Below are positions 20,491 to 32,160 of a stretch of 47,193 nt of DNA, piece after piece (position 1 is the stretch's first letter; every line of letters starts with the position of its first letter). Below the pieces are notes generated by a model. It had not been told where the DNA came from, ran no database searches, and worked only from the letters and a program-made list of their open reading frames with translations. The stretch is from NCBI RefSeq assembly GCF_900115845.1, contig NZ_FOXX01000021.1, positions 1 through 47,193 on the forward strand, written 5' to 3'. The position numbers and the translations under genes were made by a program. The stretch comes from Priestia endophytica DSM 13796. GTDB taxonomy: Bacteria > Bacillota > Bacilli > Bacillales > Bacillaceae_H.

Positions 20491-21093
20491 ATGACAGAGC
20501 ACTATTTTTCATCAAATCCTTCTGCTCAAAGCGATCGACAAAGCTTTCACTTCACGCTTCGTAATCACCATTTTACATTTACAACAGATCATGGTGTATT
20601 TTCGAAGAAGGAAGTCGATTTTGGTTCTCGCCTGCTTATTGAAACATTTGAAGAACCAGAAGTACAAGGGGATTTTCTTGATGTTGGATGTGGGTATGGC
20701 CCAATCGGATTATCTTTAGCTAAACAATGGCCAAGTCGTAAAGTGGATATGGTTGATGTAAATGAGCGAGCATTGGAGCTTTCAAGTGAAAATGCAAAAA
20801 GTAACGGTGTTGAGAATGTGAACATCTTCAAAAGTTCAGCATATGAAAATGTTTCATCAAATCAATATGCAGCTATTTTGACAAACCCGCCTATTCGGGC
20901 AGGGAAAAAGGTTGTTCATGAAATTCTTGAAGGGGCCTCAACTCGATTAAAAGAAAATGGCGAGCTTTGGGTTGTTATTCAGAAAAAGCAAGGAGCTCCT
21001 TCTGCACTTGAAAAATTAGAAGAGTTATTTTCTGAAGTTTTGGTAGAAACGAAGAAAAAAGGTTATTATATTATTCGTGCAAAAAAAAATTGA
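20491..21093 (+). CDS. RsmC-like class I methyltransferase (YbxB)
   Basis: SAM-dependent methyltransferase; by family it modifies a guanine N2 in 16S rRNA (G1207 in E. coli RsmC). The SAM motif LDVGCGYGPIG is near 63-73 and the catalytic NPPI at 132-135. It is a single-domain 200-aa protein, whereas E. coli RsmC has two domains. GAGGAGGAG precedes the ATG. Its place between rplL and rpoB is that of B. subtilis ybxB. Its stop codon overlaps the -35 box of the rpoB promoter. The family is clear; the exact target base is inferred. Confidence 0.88.
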   Translation: MTEHYFSSNPSAQSDRQSFHFTLRNHHFTFTTDHGVFSKKEVDFGSRLLIETFEEPEVQGDFLDVGCGYGPIGLSLAKQWPSRKVDMVDVNERALELSSENAKSNGVENVNIFKSSAYENVSSNQYAAILTNPPIRAGKKVVHEILEGASTRLKENGELWVVIQKKQGAPSALEKLEELFSEVLVETKKKGYYIIRAKKN

Positions 21094-21118
21094 CACTGAT
21101 TTTTCGATGTGTTAACAT
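21090..21118 (+). promoter_or_regulatory. rpoB promoter
   Basis: A perfect TTGACA (21090-21095), a 17-nt spacer and TAACAT (21113-21118). The -35 overlaps the stop codon of the upstream gene. The leader to rpoB is about 217 nt. Confidence 0.75.
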
Positions 21119-21156
21119 TATAAAATGCCAATATGTAATTATTCCATCTTAATAAA

Positions 21157-21304
21157 AAAATTATACCTAAAAAGGTATAATTTTAGTTTGTATGGAAAAG
21201 CTAATAAAATCAATAGTACGTTTTAACGAAATTGTGGTTTTTTAATGAAGAAACCATTTTTTCTTTTGTTTAATGATAGGTATTGTTACCTTTTTATCAT
21301 TAAA
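21157..21304 (+). promoter_or_regulatory. structured rpoB leader with three hairpins
   Basis: First hairpin: AAAATTATACCT/AGGTATAATTTT (21157-21184). Second: GTGGTTT/AAACCAT with a six-T run after it (21234-21262), a terminator-like attenuator. Third: TTTAATGATAGGTA with TACC and TATCATTAAA (21269-21304, four-T bulge), ending 24 nt before the ribosome binding site. This suggests leader control of rpoBC; no known family is recognised. Confidence 0.55.
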
Positions 21305-21342
21305 AGTTTCAATAATAACGCTTGATTTGAGGGGTGAATCAG

Positions 21343-24300
21343 TTGACAGGTCAACTAGTTCAGTATGGACGCCACCGCCAACGTAGAAGTTATGCTCGTA
21401 TCAGTGAAGTTTTAGAATTACCAAACCTCATTGAAATTCAAACCTCTTCTTATCAATGGTTTCTTGATGAGGGTTTAAGAGAAATGTTCCAAGATATTTC
21501 TCCAATTGAGGACTTTACAGGTAGCCTATCTTTAGAGTTTATCGACTACAGCTTAGGTGAACCAAAGTATTCCGTAGAGGAAGCAAAAGAACGTGATGTA
21601 ACGTATTCTGCACCTTTACGTGTAAAAGTACGTTTGATTCATAAAGAAACAGGAGAAGTAAAAGACCAAGAAGTGTTCATGGGAGATTTTCCTCTTATGA
21701 CAGAAACAGGTACGTTTGTCATTAATGGTGCTGAACGTGTTATCGTTTCTCAGCTTGTTCGTTCTCCTAGCGTGTATTTCAGTGGAAAAGTAGACAAAAA
21801 CGGTAAGAAAGGCTATACCGCTACTGTTATTCCAAACCGTGGAGCTTGGTTAGAGTACGAAACAGACGCAAAAGACGTTGTTTATGTACGTATCGACCGC
21901 ACGCGTAAACTGCCAGTTACTGTGCTTTTACGTGCGCTTGGATTTGGAACTGATCAAGAAATCATTGATTTACTCGGAGATAATGAATATCTACGAAACA
22001 CGCTTGAAAAAGACAATACAGAAAACACAGAGAAAGCTCTATTAGAGATCTATGAGCGTCTACGCCCTGGAGAGCCTCCAACAGTAGAAAATGCTAAAAC
22101 TCTATTAGTTTCTCGTTTCTTCGATCCAAAACGCTATGATTTAGCAAATGTTGGACGTTACAAGATTAATAAGAAGCTTCACATCAAGAATCGTTTGTTC
22201 AATCAACGTCTAGCAGAAACGCTTGTTGATCCTGAAACAGGTGAGATTCTTGTTGAAAAGGATACTATCATTGATCGTCGTACACTTGATCGCATTTTAC
22301 CAATGCTAGAAGGCGGCGTAAACTTCCAGACTCATGAGCCAGTAGGCGGAGTTCTTGAAGAAGAAGTATCTCTTCAGTCTATCAAAATCTATGCACCAGG
22401 AGACGCAGAAGGTGAGAAAGTTATTAATGTTTTAGGTAATACTTTCATAGATGAGAGTGTTAAAAACATTACGCCTGCTGATATCTTGGCTTCTATAAGC
22501 TATTTCTTCAACCTTCTTCACCAAGTTGGAGGAACAGACGATATTGACCACTTAGGAAACCGTCGTCTACGTTCAGTTGGAGAATTGCTGCAAAACCAAT
22601 TCCGCATTGGTCTTTCTCGTATGGAGCGCGTTGTGCGTGAGAGAATGTCAATTCAAGATACAAATGCAATTACGCCGCAACAATTAATTAACATTCGTCC
22701 GGTTATTGCATCAATTAAAGAGTTCTTTGGAAGCTCTCAGCTTTCACAGTTCATGGACCAAACAAACCCATTAGGTGAGTTAACTCACAAACGTCGTCTT
22801 TCTGCATTAGGACCTGGTGGTTTAACACGTGAGCGTGCTGGTTTCGAAGTACGTGACGTTCACTACTCTCACTATGGTCGTATGTGTCCGATTGAGACGC
22901 CAGAGGGTCCAAACATTGGGCTTATCAACTCATTATCTTCTTATGCAAAAGTAAACAAATTCGGATTTATCGAAACTCCGTACCGTCGTGTTGATCCTGA
23001 AACAGGAAAAGTCACTGATAGAATTGATTACCTTACAGCAGACGAAGAAGATAACTATGTAGTTGCACAAGCAAATGCTCGTCTTGGTGACGAAGGTGAA
23101 TTTTTAGATGAAGAAATCGTATCTCGTTTCCGCGGAGAAAACACCGTAATGAAACGTGATCGCATTGACTATATGGATGTATCACCTAAGCAAGTAGTAT
23201 CTGCTGCAACAGCTTGTATCCCATTCTTAGAGAACGATGACTCTAACCGTGCTCTAATGGGAGCGAACATGCAACGTCAAGCAGTACCATTGCTTAAACC
23301 AGAAGCACCAATCGTTGGAACAGGTATGGAGTATGTATCTGGTAAAGACTCTGGTGCAGCCGTTATTTGTAAACACCCAGGTGTTGTAGAGCGCGTTGAA
23401 GCAAAACACGTTTGGGTACGTCGTTACGAAGAAGTAGACGGTCAAATGGTAAAAGGTGACCTTGATAAATATAATATGCTGAAATTCATTCGTTCTAACC
23501 AAGGAACATGTTATAACCAACGCCCTATTGTTTCTGTTGGGGATGAAGTGAAAAAAGGTGAGATTCTTGCTGATGGTCCTTCAATGGACAAAGGTGAGCT
23601 TGCTCTTGGACGCAACGTTCTTGTTGGTTTCATGACATGGGATGGTTACAACTATGAGGATGCAATCATCATGAGCGAACGTCTTGTAAAAGATGATGTT
23701 TATACGTCTGTTCATATTGAAGAATATGAGTCAGAGTCTCGTGATACAAAGCTTGGACCTGAAGAAATCACACGTGACATTCCAAACGTTGGTGAAGATG
23801 CACTTCGTAATCTTGACGAGCGTGGAATCATTCGCGTTGGTGCTGAAGTAAAAGACGGAGACCTACTTGTTGGTAAAGTAACGCCAAAAGGTGTAACAGA
23901 ATTAACAGCAGAAGAACGTCTATTACATGCAATCTTCGGTGAAAAAGCACGCGAAGTACGCGATACTTCACTTCGTGTTCCACATGGTGGAGGCGGAATT
24001 GTGTTAGACGTGAAAGTGTTTAACCGTGAAGATGGTGACGAACTTCCACCGGGAGTAAACCAACTTGTTCGCGCGTACATCGTTCAAAAACGTAAAATCT
24101 CTGAAGGGGATAAAATGGCGGGACGACATGGTAACAAAGGTGTTATCTCACGCATTCTACCTGAAGAGGATATGCCATATTTACCAGATGGAACACCAAT
24201 TGATATCATGTTAAATCCATTAGGGGTACCATCTCGTATGAACATCGGTCAGGTATTAGAGCTTCATCTTGGTATGGCTGCTCGTCAACTTGGCATTCAT

Positions 24301-24909
24301 GTTGCAACTCCTGTATTTGATGGAGCACGTGAGGAAGATGTTTGGGCAACAATTGAAGAAGCAGGTATGGCTCGTGATGCGAAGACAGTTCTTTATGACG
24401 GCCGTACAGGAGATCCGTTCGACAACCGCGTATCTGTTGGTGTCATGTATATGATCAAACTTGCGCACATGGTTGATGATAAACTTCATGCTCGTTCAAC
24501 TGGACCATATTCACTTGTTACGCAACAGCCACTTGGAGGTAAAGCTCAGTTCGGTGGACAGCGTTTTGGTGAGATGGAAGTATGGGCACTTGAAGCATAT
24601 GGTGCTGCTTATACACTTCAAGAAATCTTAACAGTTAAATCAGACGACGTTGTTGGTCGTGTTAAAACATATGAAGCCATCGTTAAAGGCGAAAACGTTC
24701 CAGAACCAGGCGTACCAGAATCATTTAAAGTATTAATTAAAGAGCTTCAAAGCTTAGGTATGGACGTTAAAATTCTATCTGGCGATGAAAAAGAGATTGA
24801 TTTCATGGATTCAGAGGATGATCAAGATCAACCAAATGAAGCTATCATGAATGATGCTCAGCCAGAAGCACAGGCACAGCTGCAAAAAGACCCTGTCATA
24901 AAAGAGTAG
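21343..24909 (+). CDS. rpoB: RNA polymerase beta subunit
   Basis: Forms half of the polymerase catalytic cleft. The rifampicin region reads [19 protein letters not shown] then KRRLSALG, with the residues usual in sensitive enzymes. The clamp and active-centre motifs [13 protein letters not shown] and [20 protein letters not shown] are intact. The C-terminal ~45 residues are acidic and variable. I chose TTG 21343 ([19 protein letters not shown]), spaced 6 nt from GAGGGGTG, over GTG 21334, which lies inside that site. The length is 1188 aa. It is followed by rpoC after 44 nt. Confidence 0.97.
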   Translation: MTGQLVQYGRHRQRRSYARISEVLELPNLIEIQTSSYQWFLDEGLREMFQDISPIEDFTGSLSLEFIDYSLGEPKYSVEEAKERDVTYSAPLRVKVRLIHKETGEVKDQEVFMGDFPLMTETGTFVINGAERVIVSQLVRSPSVYFSGKVDKNGKKGYTATVIPNRGAWLEYETDAKDVVYVRIDRTRKLPVTVLLRALGFGTDQEIIDLLGDNEYLRNTLEKDNTENTEKALLEIYERLRPGEPPTVENAKTLLVSRFFDPKRYDLANVGRYKINKKLHIKNRLFNQRLAETLVDPETGEILVEKDTIIDRRTLDRILPMLEGGVNFQTHEPVGGVLEEEVSLQSIKIYAPGDAEGEKVINVLGNTFIDESVKNITPADILASISYFFNLLHQVGGTDDIDHLGNRRLRSVGELLQNQFRIGLSRMERVVRERMSIQDTNAITPQQLINIRPVIASIKEFFGSSQLSQFMDQTNPLGELTHKRRLSALGPGGLTRERAGFEVRDVHYSHYGRMCPIETPEGPNIGLINSLSSYAKVNKFGFIETPYRRVDPETGKVTDRIDYLTADEEDNYVVAQANARLGDEGEFLDEEIVSRFRGENTVMKRDRIDYMDVSPKQVVSAATACIPFLENDDSNRALMGANMQRQAVPLLKPEAPIVGTGMEYVSGKDSGAAVICKHPGVVERVEAKHVWVRRYEEVDGQMVKGDLDKYNMLKFIRSNQGTCYNQRPIVSVGDEVKKGEILADGPSMDKGELALGRNVLVGFMTWDGYNYEDAIIMSERLVKDDVYTSVHIEEYESESRDTKLGPEEITRDIPNVGEDALRNLDERGIIRVGAEVKDGDLLVGKVTPKGVTELTAEERLLHAIFGEKAREVRDTSLRVPHGGGGIVLDVKVFNREDGDELPPGVNQLVRAYIVQKRKISEGDKMAGRHGNKGVISRILPEEDMPYLPDGTPIDIMLNPLGVPSRMNIGQVLELHLGMAARQLGIHVATPVFDGAREEDVWATIEEAGMARDAKTVLYDGRTGDPFDNRVSVGVMYMIKLAHMVDDKLHARSTGPYSLVTQQPLGGKAQFGGQRFGEMEVWALEAYGAAYTLQEILTVKSDDVVGRVKTYEAIVKGENVPEPGVPESFKVLIKELQSLGMDVKILSGDEKEIDFMDSEDDQDQPNEAIMNDAQPEAQAQLQKDPVIKE

Positions 24910-24953
24910 AGGCAATAAGGGAAAACCTGTAGACTAAGAGGGAGGTAGGCCCC

Positions 24954-27900
24954 TTGTTAGATGTAAATAACTTTGAGTATATGAAAATTGGTCTTGCTTC
25001 ACCTGATAAAATCCGTTCATGGTCTTACGGTGAGGTTAAAAAACCTGAAACAATTAACTATCGTACATTAAAACCTGAAAAAGATGGTCTCTTCTGCGAG
25101 CGCATTTTCGGTCCTCAAAAGGACTGGGAATGTCATTGCGGAAAATATAAACGCGTTCGTTATAAAGGCGTTGTATGTGACCGTTGTGGTGTAGAAGTAA
25201 CTCGTGCTAAAGTTCGACGCGAGCGTATGGGACATATCGAGCTTGCAGCCCCAGTTTCACACATTTGGTATTTCAAAGGAATTCCAAGTCGTATGGGTCT
25301 TGTATTAGACATGTCTCCACGTGCATTAGAAGAGATTATTTATTTCGCTTCTTACGTTGTAACAGATACAGGAGATACACCACTTGAAAAGAAACAGCTT
25401 CTTTCTGAGAAAGAATACCGTGCATATCGTGAGAAGTATGGTCAAACTTTCCAGGCTGCAATGGGTGCAGAAGCTGTTAAAAAAATTCTTCAAGACATTG
25501 ACTTAAATAAAGAAGTTGAACTTCTTAAAGAAGAACTAAAAACTGCACAAGGTCAACGTCGTACTAGAGCAATCAAACGTCTAGAAGTATTGGAAGCATT
25601 CCGTAACTCTGGAAACCATACAGATTGGATGATCCTTGATGTCCTACCTGTTATTCCACCAGAATTACGCCCAATGGTTCAATTAGACGGGGGTCGTTTT
25701 GCGACATCTGACTTAAACGATTTATATCGTCGTGTAATTAACCGTAATAATCGCTTGAAGCGTCTTTTAGACCTTGGTGCTCCAAGCATCATCGTCCAAA
25801 ACGAAAAGCGTATGTTACAAGAAGCTGTTGATGCGTTGATTGATAATGGTCGTCGTGGCCGTCCTGTTACAGGACCTGGTAACCGTCCTTTAAAATCACT
25901 TTCACATATGCTAAAAGGTAAACAAGGTCGTTTCCGTCAGAACTTACTTGGAAAACGTGTTGACTACTCTGGTCGTTCCGTTATCGTTGTAGGTCCTAAC
26001 TTAAAAATGTACCAATGTGGTTTACCAAAAGAAATGGCTCTTGAGTTATTCAAGCCGTTTGTAATGAAAGAGCTTGTTGCTCGTGGCTTAGCTCATAACA
26101 TCAAGAGTGCCAAACGCAAAATTGAACGCGTTCAGTCTGAAGTATGGGACGTTTTAGAATCAGTTATTAAAGAACATCCAGTTCTTCTAAACCGTGCACC
26201 TACACTTCATAGACTTGGTATTCAAGCATTTGAACCAACTCTAGTAGAAGGTAGAGCAATTCGTCTTCATCCATTAGTATGTACAGCTTATAACGCAGAC
26301 TTTGACGGTGACCAAATGGCGGTCCACGTGCCACTTTCTGCTGAAGCACAAGCTGAGGCACGCATTCTAATGCTAGCTGCCCAAAATATCTTAAACCCGA
26401 AAGACGGAAAACCAGTTGTTACGCCGTCTCAGGATATGGTATTAGGTAACTACTACTTAACAATGGAGCGTGTGGGCGCTGTTGGAGAAGGAATGACTTT
26501 CAAAGATTCAAATGAAGCCATTCTTGCGTACCAAAACGGTTATGTTCACCTTCATACACGCGTAGCTGTTCAAGCTAGTTCTTTAGACAACCAAACGTTC
26601 ACTGAAGAACAAAGAAATCAGCTTCTTGTTACGACAGTAGGTAAGCTAGTATTCAATGAAATTCTGCCTGATTCGTTCCCTTACATCAACGAACCAACAA
26701 GATTCAATCTTGAAAACGAAACACCAAAGAAATATTTTGTTGATAAAGGTGCAAACGTACGTGAATATATTGAATCATTAGATGCTGTTGATCCATTCAA
26801 TAAGAAGATTCTTGGAAATATTATTGCTGAGATCTTTAAACGTTTCAAAATTACGGAAACGTCTCGTATGTTAGACCGTATGAAAGATCTAGGCTTTAAA
26901 TATTCTACAAAAGCCGGTATTACAGTCGGTGTAGCTGACATCGTAGTATTAGGTGAAAAACAAGAGATTCTTGAAGAAGCTCAACATAAAGTAGATAAAG
27001 TTCTAAAACAGTTCAAACGCGGTCTTATTACAGAAGAAGAACGTTATGAACGCGTAATCTCTATTTGGAGTGAAGCGAAAGACGTAATCCAAGGAAAACT
27101 AATGGCAACTCTTGACCGAAGTAACTCAATCTTTATGATGAGTGACTCTGGAGCCCGTGGTAACGCATCTAACTTTACGCAGCTTGCAGGTATGCGTGGA
27201 TTGATGGCCAACCCATCTGGACGTATCATCGAGTTACCAATCAAATCTAGTTTCCGTGAAGGATTAACGGTATTAGAATACTTTATCTCGACACACGGAG
27301 CTCGTAAAGGTCTTGCCGATACAGCTCTTAAAACAGCCGATTCAGGTTACCTTACTCGTCGTCTTGTTGACGTTGCTCAAGATGTTATCGTTCGTGATGA
27401 CGACTGTGGTACAGATCGTGGACTTCTTATCCGTTCTATTAAGGAAGGAACAGAAGAAATCGAGAGTCTTGAAGAGCGCTTAATTGGTCGTTATTCTAGA
27501 AAAACAATTAAGCATCCTGAAACAGGCGAAGTAATGGCTCGCGAAAACGATCTAATTACAGAAGATATGTCTAAAGCAATTGTTGAAGCAGGTATCGAAG
27601 AGGTATGGATCCGTTCTGCGTTCACTTGTAACACACGCCACGGCGTATGTAAAAAATGTTATGGTCGCAACTTAGCTACAGGTTCACAAGTTGAAGTTGG
27701 TGAAGCTGTTGGTATTATCGCTGCCCAGTCTATCGGGGAGCCTGGTACACAGTTAACAATGCGTACATTCCATACAGGTGGGGTTGCCGGAGACGATATC
27801 ACTCAAGGTTTACCTCGTATCCAAGAGCTATTTGAAGCACGTAATCCTAAAGGTCAAGCGATGATTTCTGAAATTGACGGTACAGTAACAAACATCCGTG

Positions 27901-28547
27901 AAATCCGCGATCGCCAGCAGGAAATTACAATTCAAGGTAGCATTGAATCTAAAACATATACAGCACCATATAATGCTCGCTTAAAAGTAACTGACGGACA
28001 ATATGTTCTTCAAGGTCAAGAACTAACAGAAGGTTCTGTAGACCCTAAAGAGTTACTAAAGGTGAAAGATCTTATGGCTGTTCAAGAATATCTATTAAAA
28101 GAAGTACAAAAAGTATACCGTATGCAAGGGGTAGAAATTGGAGATAAGCACGTTGAAGTTATGGTTCGCCAAATGCTTCGCAAAGTGCGCGTAATGGATT
28201 CTGGAGATACATCTGTTCTTCCTGGGTCATTACTTGATATTCACCAATTTACAGATGCCAACGAAAAAGTATTGCTTGAAGGCAAACGCCCTGCAACAGG
28301 TCATCCTGTGTTGCTTGGTATTACAAAAGCATCTCTTGAAACAGACTCATTCCTTTCTGCTGCATCGTTCCAAGAAACAACACGTGTTCTTACAGACGCA
28401 GCAATCAAAGGTAAACGTGATGAGCTTCTTGGCTTGAAAGAAAATGTTATCATCGGTAAGCTTGTACCAGCTGGTACAGGGATGACACGTTATCGTCAAA
28501 CAACGCCAAAACCAGCTCAAGACGCTGAGTTTATTACTGTAGACTAA
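24954..28547 (+). CDS. rpoC: RNA polymerase beta' subunit
   Basis: Catalytic subunit. The magnesium-binding motif [10 protein letters not shown] is near residue 450. The N-terminal zinc ribbon lies in [22 protein letters not shown] and the second zinc site in the C-terminal third ([13 protein letters not shown]). The trigger loop region around [16 protein letters not shown] is intact. The length is 1197 aa, close to B. subtilis. The start is TTG ([13 protein letters not shown]) behind GGGAGGTAGG. After its stop the normal neighbour rplGB is only a remnant. Confidence 0.97.
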   Translation: MLDVNNFEYMKIGLASPDKIRSWSYGEVKKPETINYRTLKPEKDGLFCERIFGPQKDWECHCGKYKRVRYKGVVCDRCGVEVTRAKVRRERMGHIELAAPVSHIWYFKGIPSRMGLVLDMSPRALEEIIYFASYVVTDTGDTPLEKKQLLSEKEYRAYREKYGQTFQAAMGAEAVKKILQDIDLNKEVELLKEELKTAQGQRRTRAIKRLEVLEAFRNSGNHTDWMILDVLPVIPPELRPMVQLDGGRFATSDLNDLYRRVINRNNRLKRLLDLGAPSIIVQNEKRMLQEAVDALIDNGRRGRPVTGPGNRPLKSLSHMLKGKQGRFRQNLLGKRVDYSGRSVIVVGPNLKMYQCGLPKEMALELFKPFVMKELVARGLAHNIKSAKRKIERVQSEVWDVLESVIKEHPVLLNRAPTLHRLGIQAFEPTLVEGRAIRLHPLVCTAYNADFDGDQMAVHVPLSAEAQAEARILMLAAQNILNPKDGKPVVTPSQDMVLGNYYLTMERVGAVGEGMTFKDSNEAILAYQNGYVHLHTRVAVQASSLDNQTFTEEQRNQLLVTTVGKLVFNEILPDSFPYINEPTRFNLENETPKKYFVDKGANVREYIESLDAVDPFNKKILGNIIAEIFKRFKITETSRMLDRMKDLGFKYSTKAGITVGVADIVVLGEKQEILEEAQHKVDKVLKQFKRGLITEEERYERVISIWSEAKDVIQGKLMATLDRSNSIFMMSDSGARGNASNFTQLAGMRGLMANPSGRIIELPIKSSFREGLTVLEYFISTHGARKGLADTALKTADSGYLTRRLVDVAQDVIVRDDDCGTDRGLLIRSIKEGTEEIESLEERLIGRYSRKTIKHPETGEVMARENDLITEDMSKAIVEAGIEEVWIRSAFTCNTRHGVCKKCYGRNLATGSQVEVGEAVGIIAAQSIGEPGTQLTMRTFHTGGVAGDDITQGLPRIQELFEARNPKGQAMISEIDGTVTNIREIRDRQQEITIQGSIESKTYTAPYNARLKVTDGQYVLQGQELTEGSVDPKELLKVKDLMAVQEYLLKEVQKVYRMQGVEIGDKHVEVMVRQMLRKVRVMDSGDTSVLPGSLLDIHQFTDANEKVLLEGKRPATGHPVLLGITKASLETDSFLSAASFQETTRVLTDAAIKGKRDELLGLKENVIIGKLVPAGTGMTRYRQTTPKPAQDAEFITVD

Positions 28548-28567
28548 TGTAATCATTCTTTCCTAAA

Positions 28568-28607
28568 GGGATGTCACAAAAAACTTACGAGATTTTGTTG
28601 ACATCCC
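28568..28607 (+). other. hairpin after rpoC containing a promoter -35
   Basis: GGGATGTCA (28568-28576) pairs with TGACATCCC (28599-28607), and CAAAA pairs with TTTTG inside, with one bulged T. No U-run follows. The right arm contains most of the TTGACA box at 28598-28603. Confidence 0.6.
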
Positions 28608-28626
28608 CTCGGGAGAATGATACTAT
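28598..28626 (+). promoter_or_regulatory. str operon promoter (upstream of the decayed rplGB)
   Basis: A perfect TTGACA, a 17-nt spacer and TACTAT. It now drives a ~350-nt untranslated stretch, including the gene remnant, before rpsL. Confidence 0.75.
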
Positions 28627-28660
28627 ACAAAAGGTGCTCCTATCAGTAACCTACTACTTT

Positions 28661-28884
28661 TATTTTATAGAAGTATGTTAGGCTCAGATATCATTGTAGG
28701 AACGAAGCAAACAGCTCTTGCTTTCCAAAGATGGTATAGTCAACGATATTGTAATCGCTACTTTAAAGATCTCTTTAAAGTTAGTAATTAGAAACAATGT
28801 CGCTCTTTTCTATGTTAACTCAGTGAAAAGTGAAGAAGACTTGTGGGCCCCATTGATGGAACAGCATCTGTTGCCATAATGTAG
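28661..28884 (+). pseudogene. Decayed rplGB/ybxF (L7Ae-like kink-turn binding protein)
   Basis: Intact relatives (about 82 aa, YbxF in B. subtilis) bind RNA kink-turns and associate with the ribosome; they lie exactly here, between rpoC and rpsL. No intact frame remains, but ordered fragments do. Near 28672-28686 a broken V-x-x-A-Q stretch; then DIIVGTKQT and LAFQ (28687-28728); a one-base insertion; DGIVNDIVIA (28730-28759) and NNVALFYVNSVK in the same frame; then KTCG (28836-28847) in the third frame and PIDGTASVAIM before a TAG at 28882. All three frames are needed, so several indels occurred. The rest of the 437-nt rpoC-rpsL gap holds the promoter and hairpin before it and short AT-rich inverted repeats after it. 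Confidence 0.85.
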
Positions 28885-28984
28885 TGAAACGTTTTTGAAA
28901 TGAAAATTTCAAGAACTTTGTTTTTACTTTTAAATGAACCACCTGGATGAGTGGGCTTGAAAAAAGATGAAAGGAGGAAAAACA

Positions 28985-29398
28985 ATGCCTACAATTAACC
29001 AATTAGTACGTAAAGGTCGTACTAACAAAGTTCAAAAATCAGATTCTCCAGCATTAAACAAAGGTTACAACAGCTTCAAAAAAGCTCAAACTAACCTTTC
29101 TTCACCACAAAAACGTGGTGTTTGTACTCGTGTAGGTACAATGACACCGAAGAAACCGAACTCGGCTCTTCGTAAATATGCACGTGTTCGTTTAACAAAC
29201 GGTATCGAGGTTACTGCTTACATTCCTGGTATCGGTCATAACTTACAAGAGCATAGCGTAGTGTTAATCCGTGGCGGTCGTGTAAAAGACTTACCAGGGG
29301 TACGTTACCACATCGTTCGTGGTGCGCTTGACACAGCTGGTGTTGATGGTCGTATGCAAGGCCGTTCTAAATACGGTACTAAACGTCCTAAAAAATAA
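28985..29398 (+). CDS. rpsL: Ribosomal protein S12
   Basis: Decoding-centre protein of the 30S subunit and the streptomycin-resistance locus. Lys56 in [11 protein letters not shown] and Lys101 in GGRVKDLPG are the unmutated residues, as expected for a sensitive strain. The length is 137 aa against 138 in B. subtilis. The start is the ATG at 28985 ([11 protein letters not shown]) behind AAAGGAGG; an in-frame ATG at 28967 precedes that site and is not used. First intact gene of the str operon. Confidence 0.96.
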   Translation: MPTINQLVRKGRTNKVQKSDSPALNKGYNSFKKAQTNLSSPQKRGVCTRVGTMTPKKPNSALRKYARVRLTNGIEVTAYIPGIGHNLQEHSVVLIRGGRVKDLPGVRYHIVRGALDTAGVDGRMQGRSKYGTKRPKK

Positions 29399-29413
29399 TT
29401 TAACTATAACTAA

Positions 29414-29908
<495 letters not shown>

Positions 29909-29961
29909 GATTTTTACTACTATAAAAACCATTCTTAAAAAAAGGAAGGAGAAGTACCAAG

Positions 29962-32040
29962 ATGGCAAGAGAGTTCTCCTTAGAAAATACTCGTAATATT
30001 GGTATCATGGCACATATTGATGCCGGAAAAACAACAACTACCGAGCGTATCCTTTTTTACACTGGTCGTATCCACAAAATCGGTGAAACTCATGAAGGAG
30101 CTTCACAAATGGACTGGATGGAGCAGGAGCAAGAACGTGGTATCACGATCACTTCTGCTGCGACAACAGCTCAATGGAAAGGTAACCGTGTAAACATCAT
30201 CGATACTCCAGGACACGTAGACTTCACTGTTGAAGTTGAACGTTCTCTTCGTGTACTTGATGGTGCGGTAGCTGTTCTTGATGCACAATCTGGAGTAGAG
30301 CCACAAACTGAAACAGTTTGGCGTCAGGCTACTACTTATGGAGTTCCACGTGTAGTATTCGTTAACAAAATGGATAAACTAGGTGCGGACTTCCTATATT
30401 CTGTAGGCACTTTAAAAGATCGTTTAGGTGCAAATGCGCATCCTATCCAACTTCCAATCGGTGCTGAAGATGCATTCGAAGGTATCATCGACTTAGTAGA
30501 AATGAAAGCTTATTTCTATGCAGATGACCTAGGTACTCGTACTGAAGACCGTGAGATCCCTGAAGAATACAAAGAGCAAGCTGATGAATATCGTGCTAGC
30601 CTTGTTGAAGCAGTTGCAGATCTTGACGAAGAGCTAATGATGAAGTATCTAGAAGGTGAAGAACTAACAACTGATGAATTAAAAGCTGCAATCCGTAAAG
30701 GAACTTGTGACGTTGAATTCTACCCAGTTATCTGTGGTTCTGCCTTCAAAAACAAAGGTGTTCAATTAATGCTTGATGCAGTAATCGACTACCTTCCAGC
30801 TCCAACTGATGTACCAGCAATCACAGGTACTGTGCCTGGTACTGAAGAAGAAGTAACACGTGAATCTTCTGATGAGGCGCCATTCTCAGCGCTTGCGTTC
30901 AAAGTTATGACAGACCCTTACGTTGGAAAACTAACTTTCTTCCGCGTATACTCTGGAACATTGAACTCAGGTTCTTACGTTAAGAACTCAACAAAAGATA
31001 AGCGTGAGCGTGTAGGTCGTATCCTACAAATGCACGCAAACCACCGTGAAGAAATCTCAACAGTTTACGCTGGAGATATCGCTGGTGCAGTAGGTCTTAA
31101 AGATACGTCAACTGGTGATACTCTATGTGACGAAAAGAATCTTGTTATTCTTGAGTCTATGGAATTCCCAGAACCAGTTATCCACGTAGCTATCGAGCCT
31201 AAATCAAAAGCTGACCAAGATAAAATGGGTACAGCTCTTGCTAAGCTTGCTGAGGAAGATCCAACATTCCGTACTCGTACTGATAATGAGACTGGTCAAA
31301 CGATCATCTCTGGTATGGGTGAGCTTCACCTTGATATTCTTGTTGATCGTATGAAACGTGAATTCAAAGTAGAAGCTAACGTTGGTGCTCCACAAGTAGC
31401 TTATCGTGAAACTTTCCGCAGTTCTGCTCAAGTAGAAGGAAAATTCGTACGTCAGTCTGGTGGTCGTGGTCAATATGGTCACGTTTGGATCGAATTCTCA
31501 CCAAACGAAGAAGGCGCTGGATTTGAATTTGAAAATGCAGTTGTCGGTGGGGTTGTACCTCGTGAGTACATTCCAGCAGTTCAAGCAGGTCTTGAAGACG
31601 CATTAGATAACGGTGTTGTTGCTGGATATCCTCTAATCGACATTAAAGCAAAACTTTACGATGGTTCTTACCATGATGTGGATTCAAACGAAATGGCGTT
31701 CAAAATTGCCGCTTCAATGGCACTTAAAAACGCTGCTTCAAAATGTAGTCCAGTAATTCTTGAACCTTTAATGAAGGTTGAAGTTGTTATCCCTGAAGAA
31801 TATATGGGAGACATCATGGGTGATGTTACTTCTCGTCGTGGACGCGTTGAAGGTATGGAAGCTCGCGGACCAGCTCAAGTTGTACGTGCATTCGTACCTC
31901 TTGCTGAGATGTTTGGTTATGCAACTGCATTACGTTCAAACACTCAAGGTCGCGGAACTTACACAATGCACTTCGATCACTACGAAGAGATTCCAAAATC
32001 ACTTGCTGAAGAAATCATCAAAAAAAATAAAGGTGAATAA
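29962..32040 (+). CDS. fusA: Elongation factor G
   Basis: GTPase that drives translocation and, with RRF, ribosome recycling. The G1 motif AHIDAGKT is at 17-24, followed by the switch I region [19 protein letters not shown] and [10 protein letters not shown]. The remaining four domains are complete, including [12 protein letters not shown] in domain IV. The length of 692 aa is as in B. subtilis. GGAAGGAG precedes the ATG. It is followed by a separate promoter for tuf. Confidence 0.97.
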   Translation: MAREFSLENTRNIGIMAHIDAGKTTTTERILFYTGRIHKIGETHEGASQMDWMEQEQERGITITSAATTAQWKGNRVNIIDTPGHVDFTVEVERSLRVLDGAVAVLDAQSGVEPQTETVWRQATTYGVPRVVFVNKMDKLGADFLYSVGTLKDRLGANAHPIQLPIGAEDAFEGIIDLVEMKAYFYADDLGTRTEDREIPEEYKEQADEYRASLVEAVADLDEELMMKYLEGEELTTDELKAAIRKGTCDVEFYPVICGSAFKNKGVQLMLDAVIDYLPAPTDVPAITGTVPGTEEEVTRESSDEAPFSALAFKVMTDPYVGKLTFFRVYSGTLNSGSYVKNSTKDKRERVGRILQMHANHREEISTVYAGDIAGAVGLKDTSTGDTLCDEKNLVILESMEFPEPVIHVAIEPKSKADQDKMGTALAKLAEEDPTFRTRTDNETGQTIISGMGELHLDILVDRMKREFKVEANVGAPQVAYRETFRSSAQVEGKFVRQSGGRGQYGHVWIEFSPNEEGAGFEFENAVVGGVVPREYIPAVQAGLEDALDNGVVAGYPLIDIKAKLYDGSYHDVDSNEMAFKIAASMALKNAASKCSPVILEPLMKVEVVIPEEYMGDIMGDVTSRRGRVEGMEARGPAQVVRAFVPLAEMFGYATALRSNTQGRGTYTMHFDHYEEIPKSLAEEIIKKNKGE

Positions 32041-32069
32041 TTGATTTTCACGCTTTATTCAAGTATAAC
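32041..32069 (+). promoter_or_regulatory. tuf promoter
   Basis: TTGATT directly after the fusA stop, a 17-nt spacer and TATAAC. It would let EF-Tu be made in excess over the str proteins. Confidence 0.65.
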
Positions 32070-32080
32070 TACTTATGTAG

Positions 32081-32113
32081 GCTGTGAAAGTGGAGCATCC
32101 TCCCTTTCACGGC
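32081..32113 (+). other. hairpin in the tuf leader
   Basis: GCTGTGAAAG pairs with CTTTCACGGC and GGAG with CTCC inside, around a CATC loop (about 14 bp, one bulge). No U-tract follows. It starts about 5 nt after the predicted tuf start point, so it may protect the 5' end of the mRNA. Confidence 0.6.
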
Positions 32114-32160
32114 ATTCCATATGAAAAAATAGATCTTATATACTTAAGGAGGATTTTAGA

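Noticed and set aside
23712-24080. Minus-strand open frame inside rpoB
   Set aside because: Shadow of rpoB codon usage; composition is Ser/Arg/Thr-rich as expected for an antisense of a conserved gene.
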